A DNA stretch of 64,000 nt, taken from the NCBI GenBank assembly GCA_030770535.1, contig JASVEC010000005.1, positions 868,001-932,000 on the forward strand, given 5' to 3'. Below the pieces are notes generated by a model. It made no database searches. It saw only the letters and a program-made list of their open reading frames with translations, and was not told the DNA's origin. Shown here in pieces: positions 36,518-52,623 of this stretch (position 1 is the stretch's first letter; each line of letters opens with the position of its first letter). Position numbers and translations under genes: made by a program. This stretch comes from Batkoa obscura (lineage: Eukaryota; Entomophthoromycota; Entomophthoromycetes; Entomophthorales; Batkoaceae).

Positions 36518-36736
36518 AATATAACATTTTGTTTTTTTAGTTTAATCTATTTTTTTAATTTATTTTAATATATAAATTTTCAATGTGTTTCAAAATAAGT
36601 GTCACTATTTTTGAAATTAAGATTTTTGACCAATTGGAAATTGAGATGCAATTCAAATGTTCAAATTCAACTAAAAGTTTTGAAAAATGAAAATTTAGTA
36701 TTATTTTTTTTAAATATTTTTTTAAAACTTTGAATT

Positions 36737-37839
36737 ATGAATAATGAACTTGAATTTTATAATTTGGAAAAACTTGTTGATATAAATCAAGTAGGATTAA
36801 AACCTAACTGTATTAGTTATACGGTTGCTATAGGTAAGTAATTAATAATTAATATATTAAAACTGAAGATGTTAATTTAAATTTATTGATTTTTTTCAAT
36901 AGATAATTTATTATTTATTGGTACTAACTTTGGTAATATATTAAAGTTTACTATTGATAAAGGAAAAGTAATTAATTATTATTATTATTATTCTTTATAT
37001 TAAATTAGAAATAATTAATTGAATTTAACTAGAATGAAGTTCCACAACTTGTAACTCAATTATCGATTAACAATAATAAAAAGATTGAAAAATTAAGTAT
37101 TATTATAAAATTTAAATGGTTAATTGTATTATGTGGTAAGTCAATCAATTCAATTTTAGATTTACAATTCCCATAATAAATTATTAATCCTAACCTTTCA
37201 CTTTATTAGATAATATATTAAGATTCTATGATTTGAATTTAAAACCTGTAGCCAATAATACTTCTATTAAAGGAGTTCAACATTATTCTTATTATATAGC
37301 TAAAGAAGTCCATTCTAATTTGGGTTTATTAGCTATAACAAGAAGAAGATTAATACAAATTTATTTATTATCTAATGAAATTAATTTAATTAAAGTAAGT
37401 TTTATTCATATTTAACTCCAATCTGCTAATTCAATAGTAATAAATAGTAATAAATAATAATAATTTCATTTTAATTAGGAAATTACATGGACAGATACAA
37501 TAACTAATATAGCAATTAATCCAACTACTATTTGTATTTCAGATACTACACATTATTCTATGTTATCAATCTATGAAGAATTTACAATGAAGTTATTTCC
37601 AGTTCAAAATATTAAAATTCCATTAATTCAAGTAATTGATGAAGATGAATTTTTAGTAACTTTAACAGTTGATCAGAATAATGTATTAGGTAAATATCAA
37701 TTGTATAACAAATTTTATTACTAAAAATTAATATTATTTATTGTTTATTTTTAAAATAGGTATGTTTTTATCAAGTCAAGGAAATGCAGTTAGACCTAAT
37801 ATTCAATGGAATAAATATCCTGGGAAAATTGGTAAGTTA

Positions 37840-37870
<31 letters not shown>

Positions 37871-40800
37871 TTTAATTTATATAGCAATTGAATATCCTTT
37901 TATAATAAGTTATTTTACGAAAGAATTACAAATATTTAATTTAATGACCAGTCAATTAATCCAAAGAATTCCATTAAATTGTTCTTTTAATCATTTAATT
38001 GGTGGAATGAAATTAAGTTATATTGATAATGAACTAGAAAAAGAACTAAGTTTAATTAATAGTGAAAGAGAAGAGGAAAAGCAAGAGGAAGAGGAAGAGG
38101 AAGAGGAAGAAAATAAAAATCAAGAGTTTACAGTTTATAATACATTATTTTTATGTTCGGGAAATCAAATTTATACATTAGGTTATAATGGATTATGTTT
38201 TAAGGTAATATAAGGAATAAAAGATATATATATATTAAAATTAACTAATATTAACTAATATTTTATTAGTTTCAAACAAATACTATTAAGTTGCCATATT
38301 TGGAAATTGAAAAACAAATGGAATTAATTCAAAGTATTGTAAGTGAACAAAATGTTCATTTTACACTTATTCAGCGAGAAATACAATATATGATTAAAAT
38401 ATTAAGTTTAAGATTGTATTTTAAAATGGAATTTGAATTATGTCAAAAATTAAGTTTAAAATATCAATTACATCCAGCTAATTTTGCACTCTATTTTAAA
38501 AAATATCGTAAATATCAAAAATTAAATTTAATTCAATGCTTTAAAAGGGAAAATGTGTTAACGGAATATGGTATGTTAAAGTATTTAAATAGATTTGAGG
38601 AAATTGAAGAGATTGTTATGGAACTATTGGGAAAGAGTTTAATTGATGTCAATGAGGAAAGTAAAAAATTTAGTTTAATTAAAAGATATGAATTGTTTTT
38701 ATTGGACTATTTAAAATTGTATAAAAATAAGTTTATCAAGGAAGAAATGATAAATGATAATGAAAAATTAGATTTCAATCTAAACCCAAATTATAAAGAG
38801 GTAATTATCATTATGAGAGTATAATAGTGAATAATAATGAATAACATATATATTCATAGTTGAAGTTTATAAATACCATGTTAATTAAATTATATGCTGA
38901 ATTTAAAGATGAACAACAATTATATTTATTATTAGAAAATGGTCCAATTGCGGATTGGGATACTTGTTTAAAATTTATTATGGAATTAAAAGTAAATTAT
39001 TATAATTATAATATTAATGTTTCATTTGTTTTAATTTTAATTTTAACTAGTTAGATTATGCGGAATCTTTGGTTTACAAACAATTAAATGAAAATGATCT
39101 TGTAATTCAAAGTTGGATGAGGTAATTATTATTATTAATTTGTTAATTAATACAATAATTAATATTATTTTATTAGAATTTATGAAAATGTACATAATAC
39201 AAATAATAATAACAATACAAATGAAATATCGAATATATTAAAATTAAAATTTAATAATTTAAATTTATTTTTTAAAAATATTGAAATGATATTAAATTTA
39301 AAAAATATTAACGAAATTGTTTTATGGCTATTAAATATTGAACCGTTGAATACAATGGAGGTAATAATAATAAGAAGAATTATTTATAATAATATTTTAA
39401 TTGATTTTTTTAATATAGAATATCATTAACTGCGGAAAAGAAATGATGGAACTAATGAATCATGAATCAATAATTAATAATTTAAGTTTAAAAAAAGGCA
39501 TTAATTCAATTAAAGCATTAAATTCATATTTATATAATCTAGTATTTATTTGTAAAAATAGGGTAAATAAAATTTATTATTATTATTATTAATGTTGAGA
39601 TTAATGAAAATTAATCTATTTTATATATAGGATTATGATTTATGTTTAAAATTATTTTATAATTATATACAATTAATAGACAATGAAAAAGTTAATAAAA
39701 GAATGGAACAATTAGGTAAATTTAAATTATTATAATATATAATATATAATATATAATAGCAATGTCACTAACATAATAATAATAATAGTATACTAATTTT
39801 TATTTCAATCATAGATCATACCTTCTTAGTAGCTAAAAGTATTCAACCTCAATTAACTTTTTTAAATTTTTTAAATGGAAAAAAAGATAAAATTAGTCAA
39901 ATGCGATTAGAATTAATTCAATTATTGTTTTTGATTGAATGGAAAGAAATTCAAATAATATTAAAAGAATTAACTAATACTCATTTAATGTTTGAGTTAG
40001 CATGTGTTTATGGGATTGTAAGTTTTATTTTGTATATTGAAATATTTCTATTTCAATTATTTATAATGAATTATAATGTCAATGAAAATGATAACACTTA
40101 TTAAAAATGAATATTAATATTAATATTGATTTTATTATTAGAAAAAAGAACATGGAAAAGTATTATTAAAATTAATTGAATTTCAAGATTATTTTATGGC
40201 TATAGAATATTGTATCAATAACGGTAATTTTTTTCAACCTTTGAATCGAGATCCTAAGTTACAAAAAAAGTTATTTAATATATTATTTGAAATTTATTTA
40301 AAACTAGAAGATGAGTAAGTGTCTATTTAATACTAAAAAAGAATGAAATTAAAAATATTCAACTAAATTTTTAGATTGATTTCATTTAATCAAATTGAAT
40401 ATTTATTATCCAATTATATTCAATTTTTTGATGTATTTGAGGTAATTTTGTTTTAGTAATAATAATACTATATAATAATACTATATAATAATTATTATTT
40501 TATTTTAATATAAATCTTGTTATTTCTAGGTATTAGAATTACTACCCAATCATTGGCCCAATTCGATAATCTCTCAATTTTTAATATATAAAGGTCGAAA
40601 AATAGTATGTTTAAAAAATATTCAAAAAATTCAAAAAAATTTGAATTTATCATTGACAGTTCAAGTAAGTTTAATTTTATTTTAATTCCTCTATTTTATT
40701 TTTATTTATTAATATTAATGTTTTTTTTTTTGAATTTTAGTTAAATAAACTCATTGCTAATGAACATCAAAAAACTTCAGCTATATTATTAAAAAAAGAT

Positions 40801-40905
40801 GATAAATGTACTATTTGTGATCAGACATTACAATTAAATCAAGAACTTGCTTTATGGCAAAATTCATTTATTCATAGTCAATGTTATGACAAGATTCAAA
40901 TTTAA
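36737..40905 (+). CDS. CORVET/HOPS tethering subunit of the VPS39/VPS3 (TGFBRAP1) family
   Basis: Eighteen exons from ATG 36737 to TAA 40903-40905, with 17 introns (all GT-AG); the summed coding length is 2943 nt (980 residues), exactly in frame. The first ~330 residues form a CNH (citron homology) domain: ILRFYDLNLKP, the block GMFLSSQGNAVRPNIQWNKY and IAIEYPFIISYFTKELQIFN. A long alpha-solenoid (clathrin-repeat-like) follows, including VLELLPNHWPNSIISQFLIY. The C-terminal CTICDQTLQLNQELALW...HSQCYDKI is a degenerate RING/zinc motif with CxxC and HSQC. This layout is shared by Vps39/Vam6 (HOPS) and Vps3/TGFBRAP1 (CORVET), which tether endosomes and vacuoles through Rab GTPases. I cannot separate the two without alignment. 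An acidic low-complexity loop (EEEKQEEEEEEEEE) interrupts the CNH-to-solenoid junction. Confidence 0.85.
37841..37871 (+). repeat. (AAT)n microsatellite within an intron
   Basis: About ten AAT units in the sixth intron of the VPS39/VPS3-family gene. Similar AAT-rich runs occur in other introns of the same gene (for example near 36970). Confidence 0.8.
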
Positions 40906-41305
40906 TCTTTTTTTTAGAGGAAGAAGAGAAAGCAAATTTTTTGAGAAGTTAATGAAATAATAAAAATTTGATACTTTTTTATATTTAGTTTTGTTTATTT
41001 TACTTATTGATAAATAAATAATTAAAGTAAAAAGAAAGAATTTGGACTTTTAGGCTTATTAAGATTGTTTCTAATATTGATTGAATTTTTGAATATGTTA
41101 TGATATCTTATCTATCAAGTTTTATTATCCGAGGTAATAATATATCATTCAAGTTTTCTACCAATGATCATTCTCAATTTTAAAATCGTGACGTAAAATT
41201 CTGTCTTAAAAATCCGATAAGCAAGTAATTGAAATCCTCAAGTCAACATGTTGAATTTTAAATTTCTAGAACTATTTTTTAAAAGAAAGCTCAAAAAAAT
41301 ATATT
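40906..41305. promoter_or_regulatory. Intergenic region between the VPS39/VPS3 gene and PFK
   Basis: 400 bp between two plus-strand genes; includes the upstream gene's 3' end and the PFK promoter. No repeat or specific site recognised. Confidence 0.4.
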
Positions 41306-44752
<3,447 letters not shown>

Positions 44753-45204
44753 ATTTGAGTTTGATAAATGATGAATTTTTAATGAATTTTTTTTAGAACA
44801 TTAGGATGGATTTGAAGATTTACTAGGCTTGAATAAAATAAGCTATTTATATCAAATTATTATTATTTTTGATTATTTAAATTAAAATTCTATTATTTTA
44901 TTTATTTATATAAAAATAATGAGTTATAAATATAATGTAAATTCAATTCAATTTAAAAATCAATATTTAACCTGATTATTCATTAATTTATAACCATTTA
45001 AAAGACAGTAAAATGCTAAATCTATAATAATAATAAAATAAAGTTACAAAAGACAATAAAAATAAAATTTACTTATATTTTTACTTTCAATTAAAATAAA
45101 ACTTGATTCTAATTTGATTCATAATCGAGTTTTTAATATTTTCTATTAAACTACTTTTCAAAACAGTTTCAATACATTACTTCTTTCTATGACTCATAAA
45201 TCGA
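44753..45204. terminator. Convergent 3' region between PFK and MDJ1
   Basis: 450 bp between two convergent stops. It should hold both polyadenylation regions; A/T-rich with AATAAA at several places (for example 44831 and 45035-45045), but no single site can be assigned. Confidence 0.35.
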
Positions 45205-46959
45205 TTACGCTGAGGCTGCTTTTTTACTTTCATCTTCTTTTTTACTTTCTTTTTTTATGTCTTCTTTACTTTTTCCATTCTCTTCACTATCTTTCATAAA
45301 TTTATCAAAGATCTTATTAAAAAATCGACCCTTTTTATTACTATTAGATCCTTCCTTATTTTCAATATCTTGATCGTCATTACCTTTCTTTTTATCATTA
45401 TTATTCAATGTCTTTGAAAATTCTTCTATTAACTCTTTTTGTTTATCCGTTAGTTTCCTAAATTTAAAATTTAAAATATTAATATATCACATTAGAAAAA
45501 TTAAAATTTCACTTACTTAGGTACTGATATATGCAAATTAACATATTGGTCTCCTTTACTATTACGTGAATTTAATTTAGAAATACCTTTTCCTTTTAAT
45601 ACTAAGGTATCATTCGATTGAGATCCTGGTGTAATTTTAAGTTCAACATCTCCATCGATTGTAGGGATTCTAATAAAGCCTCCCAATATAGCGGTTTGAA
45701 AAGGTACTTTCGCTTCAACATGAACATCTGGTCCACTACGTTTAAATGTTTGTGATGGTTGTACTCTTAATTTAACAAATAAATCACCACGACGTCCTTG
45801 TCCTTCTATTGGTGAATCACCTTCTCCACTCACTCTTAATTTGACACCATCATCAACGCCTTAAAAAGTATTAATATTGATTAAATTATTTTAATTTCTT
45901 AAATTGAAATTACCTGCTGGTATATTAACATCTACTAATTTGTTATCTCTAACTCTACCCATACCACCACAGGTACTACACTCCGATCCTTTCTTTACTT
46001 TAGCACCTGAACCATCACAAGTGGAACAAGTTCTTGCTAATATACCTTGCATTGTATTAAATATTTGTTGACCTGAACCATGACAACTTGGACATGGATC
46101 TGGTTTTTTAGCATCTTTGGTACCATGACCTTTACAAGTCGAACAATTGATTATAGGTTGAATACGTACTTTTTTATTAATTCCTTTAGCTGCTTCCATA
46201 AATGAAATATTCATATTAACCTAAAAAGTTGTTGTTTAGTATTAAGTTGGGATTAGTGTACTATTTCTTTACCTGAATATCCTCTCCAGTTAGATCAAAA
46301 CCACTTCTGCCTGCTCTTCCTTTACCAAAACCTCCACCAAAAAATTGTGAAAATAAATCTTCTGGATTGAAACCTTGACCTCCTCCAAAACCTTGTGAAA
46401 AACCACCTTGACCAAAACCACCAAAGCCATCAAAGCCTCCAGCTCCTGGATTATAGCCACCTTTAAATATAAAATAAATCATTATTATTTAACTCTTAGA
46501 AATAACTTACCACTGCCATCAAACCCGTGACCAAATTGATCATAAGCTGCTCTCTTTTGTTCATCGGATAAGCACTATTTTAAAAGAAGACTCAATAAGT
46601 AAATAATTAAAATCCAAAATCCTTTTTACCTCATAAGCCTCTTGAATTTCAATAAATTTTTCTTGAGCGTTTTTATCACCTTTATTAGTATCTGGATGAT
46701 ATTTTTTAGCTAATTGATAATAAGCTTTTTTAATTTCAGAACTTGATGCTTTTTTATCAACGCCTAATGTTTTATAAAAATCTTGTTTAGAAACAGCGGA
46801 AGATTGATGAAATTGATGTTTTTGTGTTTTTTGATACCAAATACTTTGCTTTTGAAATGCAGGCTTGGTATTAATATTTCTTGACTTAATAAAATTGGAA
46901 GAAATTCCACTACATCTTTGTATTGTTCTTAATATTGGCGTGACACTATAAACTCGCAT
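45205..46959 (-). CDS. MDJ1: Mitochondrial DnaJ/Hsp40 co-chaperone (Mdj1 type)
   Basis: Six exons on the minus strand, about 495 residues. The N-terminus ([18 protein letters not shown]...) is rich in Arg and Ser with no acidic residues, a mitochondrial presequence. Then comes a J domain ([29 protein letters not shown] with the essential HPD), a Gly/Phe-rich region, and a zinc finger with four CxxCxGxG repeats ([32 protein letters not shown]). The substrate-binding domain has [20 protein letters not shown] and [21 protein letters not shown] Lys/Glu-rich tail ([18 protein letters not shown]) closes it. Type I DnaJ proteins stimulate mitochondrial Hsp70 (Ssc1) in matrix folding. The long charged tail is not usual for Mdj1 and is probably disordered. 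Confidence 0.93.
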
Positions 46960-48363
46960 TGAAATTTCGATTTTTAATTATTGATAATACTCTCTTTAGC
47001 AAGATAATCTAAAAAAAAATTAAAATTAAAAGATAATCAGCTATTAATAATAGTTTACAATCTAGCTCATGAGAAGAATTATTCCCTTAATTAATTCGAT
47101 TATTGCAAATTCAAATTAAATTTAGAGAGTATGACGTCTTTTTTGGCTTTCTAGCAACTTCGAGAAATGATTACTATAGTTGGAAATTAAACTAGGAAAT
47201 CGAGTTGGGAGAAAAGTAATGAATTATGGATTTTAGATTTTTGCAGTCAATTTAGGTGTGCTTTTAAAAAAACTCAAGTGTTGGTTACCAGTGATGAAGT
47301 ATATCTATAGAAGAGCAGAAGAAGCAGTATAGTAAAGTTGGCTTGCTAAAATAACTTTTTATTGTATTTGAAATCTGATTTTTATTTATGATTTTTTTAA
47401 TTAATGATTTTTTATAAGAATACATTACTAGTTAATATGACTCAGACTCATCTGATTATTAAATTTAAAATTTAATTCCTCTTTATGCTTCTTGCTTCTA
47501 AGTTTATTATCTGGATTTAGGCGTCCTGTAAATAACAAGTCCACTGCTTTTTGTAAACAACATTTTTTATTTGACTTCACGCCTTTATAGACCTATTTTT
47601 AGTTTCTAATTTTTATTAATAAAACTACAAAGCCTTATAATCTCTTTTAAAAGAACAATATTTATAAAAATTACTTTTAATAAATTATTTATCTTTTAGC
47701 AAATTTAAACATAGTTTTGTTTAAAAGTTTGAAAAACTTGCTTAAAAGCTATTTAATAAAATTACATTAAGAAATGTATATTTAGATTTACATATATATA
47801 ATAAAAGTTTTTTATATTTTGATTAGAATCATGTATTTAAAATTATTTAAAATAAACTCCCTTTCTCATTTTAAGCCTCAATTGTTAACTTTTTATAGCT
47901 TGATATGGCATATAAAAGATATAGAAATCCAAAGCTCTTTTATAAACAAAAATTAAGATATATTACATCAACCTTTGAAGATCATATTGTATTCAACTTT
48001 TGATTTGTATTTCAAAAAAAATTTAATACATTAGATAAATATTAAAAGGCCTTACTTTCTAAATATAATATTTATATGGGGATGTATTTTTTGTTTAAAA
48101 ATCTTGCTAATAATTTTTCCACTCAAGTAGCGCTTAAAAAATGGAAAAAGTGATAAAACCAAAAAAAGCACCCCCATATACATTTTATGATTTTATATGA
48201 TACTCACTATAAATGCTATGGAAGTGCTTGTTAGAAGTTTAAATTAAAATAGAGAACTAGTCAAAAAGCGAATATTCAAAACTTCAGTTAAATAAAAAGT
48301 ATTCATTTATTATTCAATAATTTAAAATTAGAATGTCGAAAATGCAAGGTTAAAACAGTAAAA
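46960..48363. other. Intergenic spacer with one MITE
   Basis: Between MDJ1 and the first OPT gene, both minus strand. The part near 46960 should contain the MDJ1 promoter. A MITE lies at 48077-48176. No coding frame or other repeat recognised. Confidence 0.5.
48077..48176 (+). mobile_element. MITE copy 8
   Basis: Left end TGGGGATGTATTTTTTG, right end AAAAAAAGCACCCCCA, core TAGCGCTT intact, TA at 48075-48076 and 48177-48178. The two ends pair as an inverted repeat of about 18 bp with few mismatches. Confidence 0.88.
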
Positions 48364-50448
48364 TTAGACAGGCATAGCCCAAGTGGTAGAGTATTCTTCA
48401 GTTATTCCAGCAATATTGAAAATGGCCTGGAAAACACCACCAATACCTTCACCTGCAATTAAGCCAGATGCTAAGGCAATACCCATAATACTCCAGTATC
48501 TTGGATTAATTTTGTTCCATGCAAGTGCAATTAAGGCTCCAATAAAGTTAGCAACTGGAATATATGGTGCTGGATTAACGAAAGCAACTCCAATGGCGTT
48601 CCAATTAGGAACATAGGCAGAGTATTTCTTTAAGTAAGTGTTTTTAAGAACAATAGTTGCAATTGTAACTAATCCAAAGACTAAACAAGCAATACGGCAA
48701 GATTCTGGAACCATGTTTGAGATATTGGATGTTAAAGCTTCAGTAACACCAGCCCAAGCAGAAACTGCAGGGACAGGGAAAGTACACGGTGGTGCACCTT
48801 CTGCTTCTTTTACTAAAATACAAGGGTATGCTTTACCAAATAATACGAATAAAACTACAGCAATAACTACACCAAATACGGAACCAACGATTTGTGCGTA
48901 AAATTGAGAACGTGGTGAAGCACGTAATAAATGACCCGTTTTCAAATCACCTACCATATCTACTGTTTGAGATCCACATGAAGCAGATAAAACACCAGCA
49001 ATTAAATTATGAAGTTGAGTAAGTTGTAAGGTTTCAGCATGGATACCAGCAAATACGAATTGAGATGCTTTTCCAATAACACCAGTTGGGTTAATATCAG
49101 TCTCGCCAGAAGATTGACATCCAATAAATGAGAAGACAAAACCTAAGAGGGCAGCTAAAATACCAGCTCCTACGTTCATATGGAAGTAAAAGTATAATAC
49201 TAAAACAGTAAGGACAAGAGAAACCAATGTTCCAGAGATCCACATCCAAGTAGGGATAAGCTCATGCTCTGGAACTGGATCTTTATTGCCTGATCCGTCA
49301 AAGTCAATTTTCTTGATAGGAAGTACCTTAGCAACAAGATTCCAAAGTTGAATAAAACCACCTTTGACACCATTCCATAAAGATTTATATTGCATAAATA
49401 ATTCAGTGAAGGAGGCGCACAACATAATAACAATACCTATCCATAAATTCCAAGATTGGACAGTTGGTTTCTCTTTATTGTAACCCCATGGTGATTTTTT
49501 AACAACAATATCGTTGTCACCATAAAATAAGATAGGACCAATGATTGCCCAAGCTAAAAGATCACCAAAGAGGAAAGATGCTGCAGTGTTTAACCCTACC
49601 ATCATACCTGCTCCAAAGAAAGCGGTTGTAATTTGAAACTGCCATCTCCACAATGGATCAATTGCTTGTAAAACAGCGTTACCTGATGGAATAGAGAACC
49701 AGAACAAGACATGCATATCAATTAAGAAAGGAACGAAATAGCCAACAGTTTTATGAATAACAGCTCCTAAGAAAGAGTAAATAATCCATCTAGTTTGAGT
49801 TCTAGCTTCTTCACCATCACCTGCATGTAATGAGCGAATAGTATTAGCTGAAGCAGTAGGGGATGGAAAAATTAATTTTTGTTGGATAATGAAATAAGCT
49901 CTTAAAGGAACAGCAAAGAATAAACCATAAAAACCAGCGGCTATTGTCCATAAAAAGAACATACCCCAATATTTAGTAATATCAGGATCAAGTAATCCGA
50001 GACGGAACATAGCAGGAACACCTGCAACAAACCCAGCAGAAAGACCACCAGCAGCAGTAGCAGCCGTTTGAACAGTACAATTTTCTTTCATACCGAATTC
50101 ACCACCACCCCAAGCAGGTGGTAATTTTGATAATGGTTTAAGAATACCAAAACCAAGGATAGCACCAAAGATAGAAGCAGAGAAAGTCCATCCAGATTTT
50201 AAACCAAGGTACATATTACTAGCAGCAACAACGGATCCTAAAATAGAACCTATGATAGCAGCTCTCCAAGTAAATTGGGTATCAATTCCATCGTCCTCGT
50301 GTTTATAATATGAGTCAACATCAGAGTCGTGCTCAGTTGTATCTAACTGGTATTTTTCGTCAGGCGAAGTCGCGGGATTAAAGTCTCCTTTTGAAGCCAT
50401 GTTAAATAATTTATTAAAAAAGGTTTGATTAATCAAATTGCTTTTCAA
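48364..50448 (-). CDS. OPT-superfamily oligopeptide/metal-chelate transporter 1
   Basis: Single exon, 694 residues from the first ATG (50448). A second in-frame ATG at 50400 (MASKGDFNP) aligns with the internal MASSSKD of the neighbouring paralogue, so either start is possible. About 14-16 hydrophobic segments. Family landmarks: SNMYLGLKSGWTFSASIFG, KENCTVQTAATAAGGLSAGF, PSPTASANTIRSLHAGDGE, QSSGETDINPTGVIGKASQF and GDLKTGHLLRASPRSQFYAQ. These place it in the OPT superfamily, nearest the group with yellow-stripe-like proteins and yeast YGL114W. Members import oligopeptides, or metal chelates, with protons at a cell membrane; the substrate is not predictable. It is the first of three paralogues on this strand. 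The acidic cytosolic N-terminus (TEHDSDVDSYYKHEDD) is shared with the second. Confidence 0.9.
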   Translation of the reverse strand: MKSNLINQTFFNKLFNMASKGDFNPATSPDEKYQLDTTEHDSDVDSYYKHEDDGIDTQFTWRAAIIGSILGSVVAASNMYLGLKSGWTFSASIFGAILGFGILKPLSKLPPAWGGGEFGMKENCTVQTAATAAGGLSAGFVAGVPAMFRLGLLDPDITKYWGMFFLWTIAAGFYGLFFAVPLRAYFIIQQKLIFPSPTASANTIRSLHAGDGEEARTQTRWIIYSFLGAVIHKTVGYFVPFLIDMHVLFWFSIPSGNAVLQAIDPLWRWQFQITTAFFGAGMMVGLNTAASFLFGDLLAWAIIGPILFYGDNDIVVKKSPWGYNKEKPTVQSWNLWIGIVIMLCASFTELFMQYKSLWNGVKGGFIQLWNLVAKVLPIKKIDFDGSGNKDPVPEHELIPTWMWISGTLVSLVLTVLVLYFYFHMNVGAGILAALLGFVFSFIGCQSSGETDINPTGVIGKASQFVFAGIHAETLQLTQLHNLIAGVLSASCGSQTVDMVGDLKTGHLLRASPRSQFYAQIVGSVFGVVIAVVLFVLFGKAYPCILVKEAEGAPPCTFPVPAVSAWAGVTEALTSNISNMVPESCRIACLVFGLVTIATIVLKNTYLKKYSAYVPNWNAIGVAFVNPAPYIPVANFIGALIALAWNKINPRYWSIMGIALASGLIAGEGIGGVFQAIFNIAGITEEYSTTWAMPV

Positions 50449-51827
50449 TTTTATTTATAGTGTTTTTTTATGCCATAAATTTAATAATTCTAGTGACTGT
50501 TTTTAGATAGAAATTACAATCATGTGAGGTCGGGATGATTCTTAATTCCTACCATAGCAGTATTGAATAACCAAAAAAATTGTATTATCAAGAACCGTTA
50601 ATTAAACTGGAAATAGTAAAAAATATAAGTAATAACGTTTATTTATTGCAAATAATTAAACTACTATTGGGTGCTTTAATTTACTTTCTTTACAATGATA
50701 CTTTATTTTTTAATATTTTAAATTAATATTGTCTCTTAATATTGAATTCAACATTAGAACATGATGGTCAAGAATTTCGATAATGACTCTTTCCATGTCA
50801 AATAACAAACAGCCGGTGGTGTCTTCCTCAAAACTAAAAACAATCATTAAGAATTCCTAACAAGTGTAATTTAAAAAGAATTGGTTCAGAATAAAAGCAA
50901 TAAATTCAGTTACTCCATCTATTTTTCTAATTAAAATTACTGTCACTTGAATTCAATTCTTATTTGAATTTAGAAATATACAAGATAACATGATTCTATT
51001 TTAAAAAGGGTGAGTTATCTTATCTTTTTTTTGAGATATTTCTACTTTACCATACCGCTTATGTTTAAATAAACCTTATTTTAATACTCGAATAACTACA
51101 GCTTGCGCTCAACCTAAATATTAAATAATATCTATTAGTAATATAATACCGAAAAACTGCTATTATTGATAACGTTTTATTTGAAATAACAGGTTTAAGA
51201 ACACTTTTATCAAATAAATTTTAATAAAATAATTCCAAGCATATCCTTGATATCTAAAGATGATAAAATAGAAAATCCGGCTTATTTTTATTTAGGATGA
51301 TTTCTTGAAAGGAAGGGAGAATAGTTTTTTCCACTTAGTTTTATTTAAAGAGGTGAATATAGGTATTGCTTTGATAATATGTTAAAAAAGTTCTTGATAA
51401 ACTTCTACATGCGCAACGGCTTTAATAACCTAGAATCCTATTTACTCCTCAGTCAAACTTTTAAAGAATAAAATTATTATCTTTTATGACAAAAAAGAAG
51501 AGAACGGGTTAAATTCAAAAGATATCTATACAATCTACGGTTTCATCAATGTACCAAAAAAGTATTAATATAATATTAGTGAATGGAATTATTTTTTAAT
51601 AACATTTTTTTAGAGTGCTTAATTTGATAATAAAAATGTCTTTTGATCATTCGCCTTTTGAAAAATATGTCTTATTTTAAACTCCTTTTTATATAAAAGT
51701 TGATCCACGTTTGCTAACTAGTACCATAGAGCTAAGGTCATACCACCTAGCATAATCAAATGTAGTAATAATAATTGATTTCTATCATGTAATGCATAAA
51801 AGTCTTTGACAAAAATTCAATAAAATA

Positions 51828-51933
51828 CGGGGATATATTTTTTTGTTTAAGAATTTCACTAGTAATTTTTCCACTTAAATAGAGTAATTAGAAAATGGAA
51901 AATGGAAAAAGTAATGAAACCAAAAAAATCCCA
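51828..51933 (+). mobile_element. MITE copy 9
   Basis: Left end CGGGGATATATTTTTTTG, right end CCAAAAAAATCCCA, TA at 51826-51827 and 51934-51935. The core is altered: AGAGTAATTAGAAAATGGAAAATGG includes a short duplication of AAAATGG and the AGCGCT palindrome is lost. Confidence 0.82.
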
Positions 51934-52009
51934 TACCTTCCTTTTAGTTTATTTATAAATTGCAGAGGGTTTAAGGGTCAAGGTTTATAAATAAAAAGTT
52001 GCAAACATA

Positions 52010-52108
52010 GAGGAGTGTTTTTTTTGTTTCATCACTTTTTACATTTTTTAAGCGCTATTTGAATGGAAAAATTGCTAATAAAATTCCTAAACAAAAAATA
52101 CATCCTCA
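52010..52108 (-). mobile_element. MITE copy 10 (reverse)
   Basis: Plus strand reads GAGGAGTGTTTTTTTTG ... AAAATACATCCTCA, core TTTTAAGCGCTATTTGAATG intact. TA on both sides (52008-52009, 52109-52110). Faces copy 9 at a distance of 76 bp, forming an inverted pair. Confidence 0.85.
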
Positions 52109-52399
52109 TAAGTATGTAGTGTTTTTTGTATCAACTAGTTTATAGATTATAAAAAATTGATAAATTTTGCTTTTCTTATGGCAGATTTTTTTTTGAGATA
52201 AATGATTTTCAACAATTAATTAATTAGTTTCAACAATGGAATACAAATTCTCAACAATAAGAGCAAAATATTTTCAGCATTTAAAAAATCAAATTAAGGA
52301 ACATTAAGCTATTTTTACTTTAGTTATCAATTTGATTTACTACTAAAAATAATTTATAAAAAAAATTGATGTAAATTTAAATAATTTAACCTTAAATTA

Positions 52400-52449
52400 A
52401 AGGAAGCAATTAAGTTCAATAACTAATGAAGCCAAAAAAAACACCCTCA
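52400..52449 (+). mobile_element. Partial MITE (right end only)
   Basis: Only the right-hand end, AATGAAGCCAAAAAAAACACCCTCA, is clear; TA follows at about 52450-52451 (as TAT). Sequence to the left (AGGAAGCAATTAAGTTCAAT) is too decayed to align. Confidence 0.6.
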
Positions 52450-52483
52450 TATTTGAAATTAATTTTAAATTAAATATTGGGCA

Positions 52484-52545
52484 AATAAAAAAATAAAAAT
52501 AAAAAATAAAAAATAAAAAATAAAAAATAAAAAATAAGAAATAAA
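52484..52545 (+). repeat. TAAAAAA minisatellite
   Basis: Roughly eight tandem copies of the 7-base unit TAAAAAA, just downstream of the OPT 2 stop (52624) on the gene's 3' side. Such A-runs make length polymorphism likely. Confidence 0.8.
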
Positions 52546-52623
52546 AGCATCACATAAAAATTCTTATTTAATATAATTAAATTAATAATAAACTTTAACT
52601 GAATTTATTGTATAAAACTACCA

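Larger units (their letters stand above)
50449..52623. other. Repeat-bearing intergenic spacer between OPT 1 and OPT 2
   Basis: Contains two MITE copies in opposite orientation, a third partial end and a TAAAAAA minisatellite (all listed). No coding frame recognised. The first few hundred bases hold the promoter of OPT 1. Confidence 0.55.

Noticed and set aside
48383-48901. Plus-strand open frames opposite OPT 1 (and likewise opposite OPT 3)
   Set aside because: Antisense to strongly conserved transporter coding sequence, with no independent coding signal.
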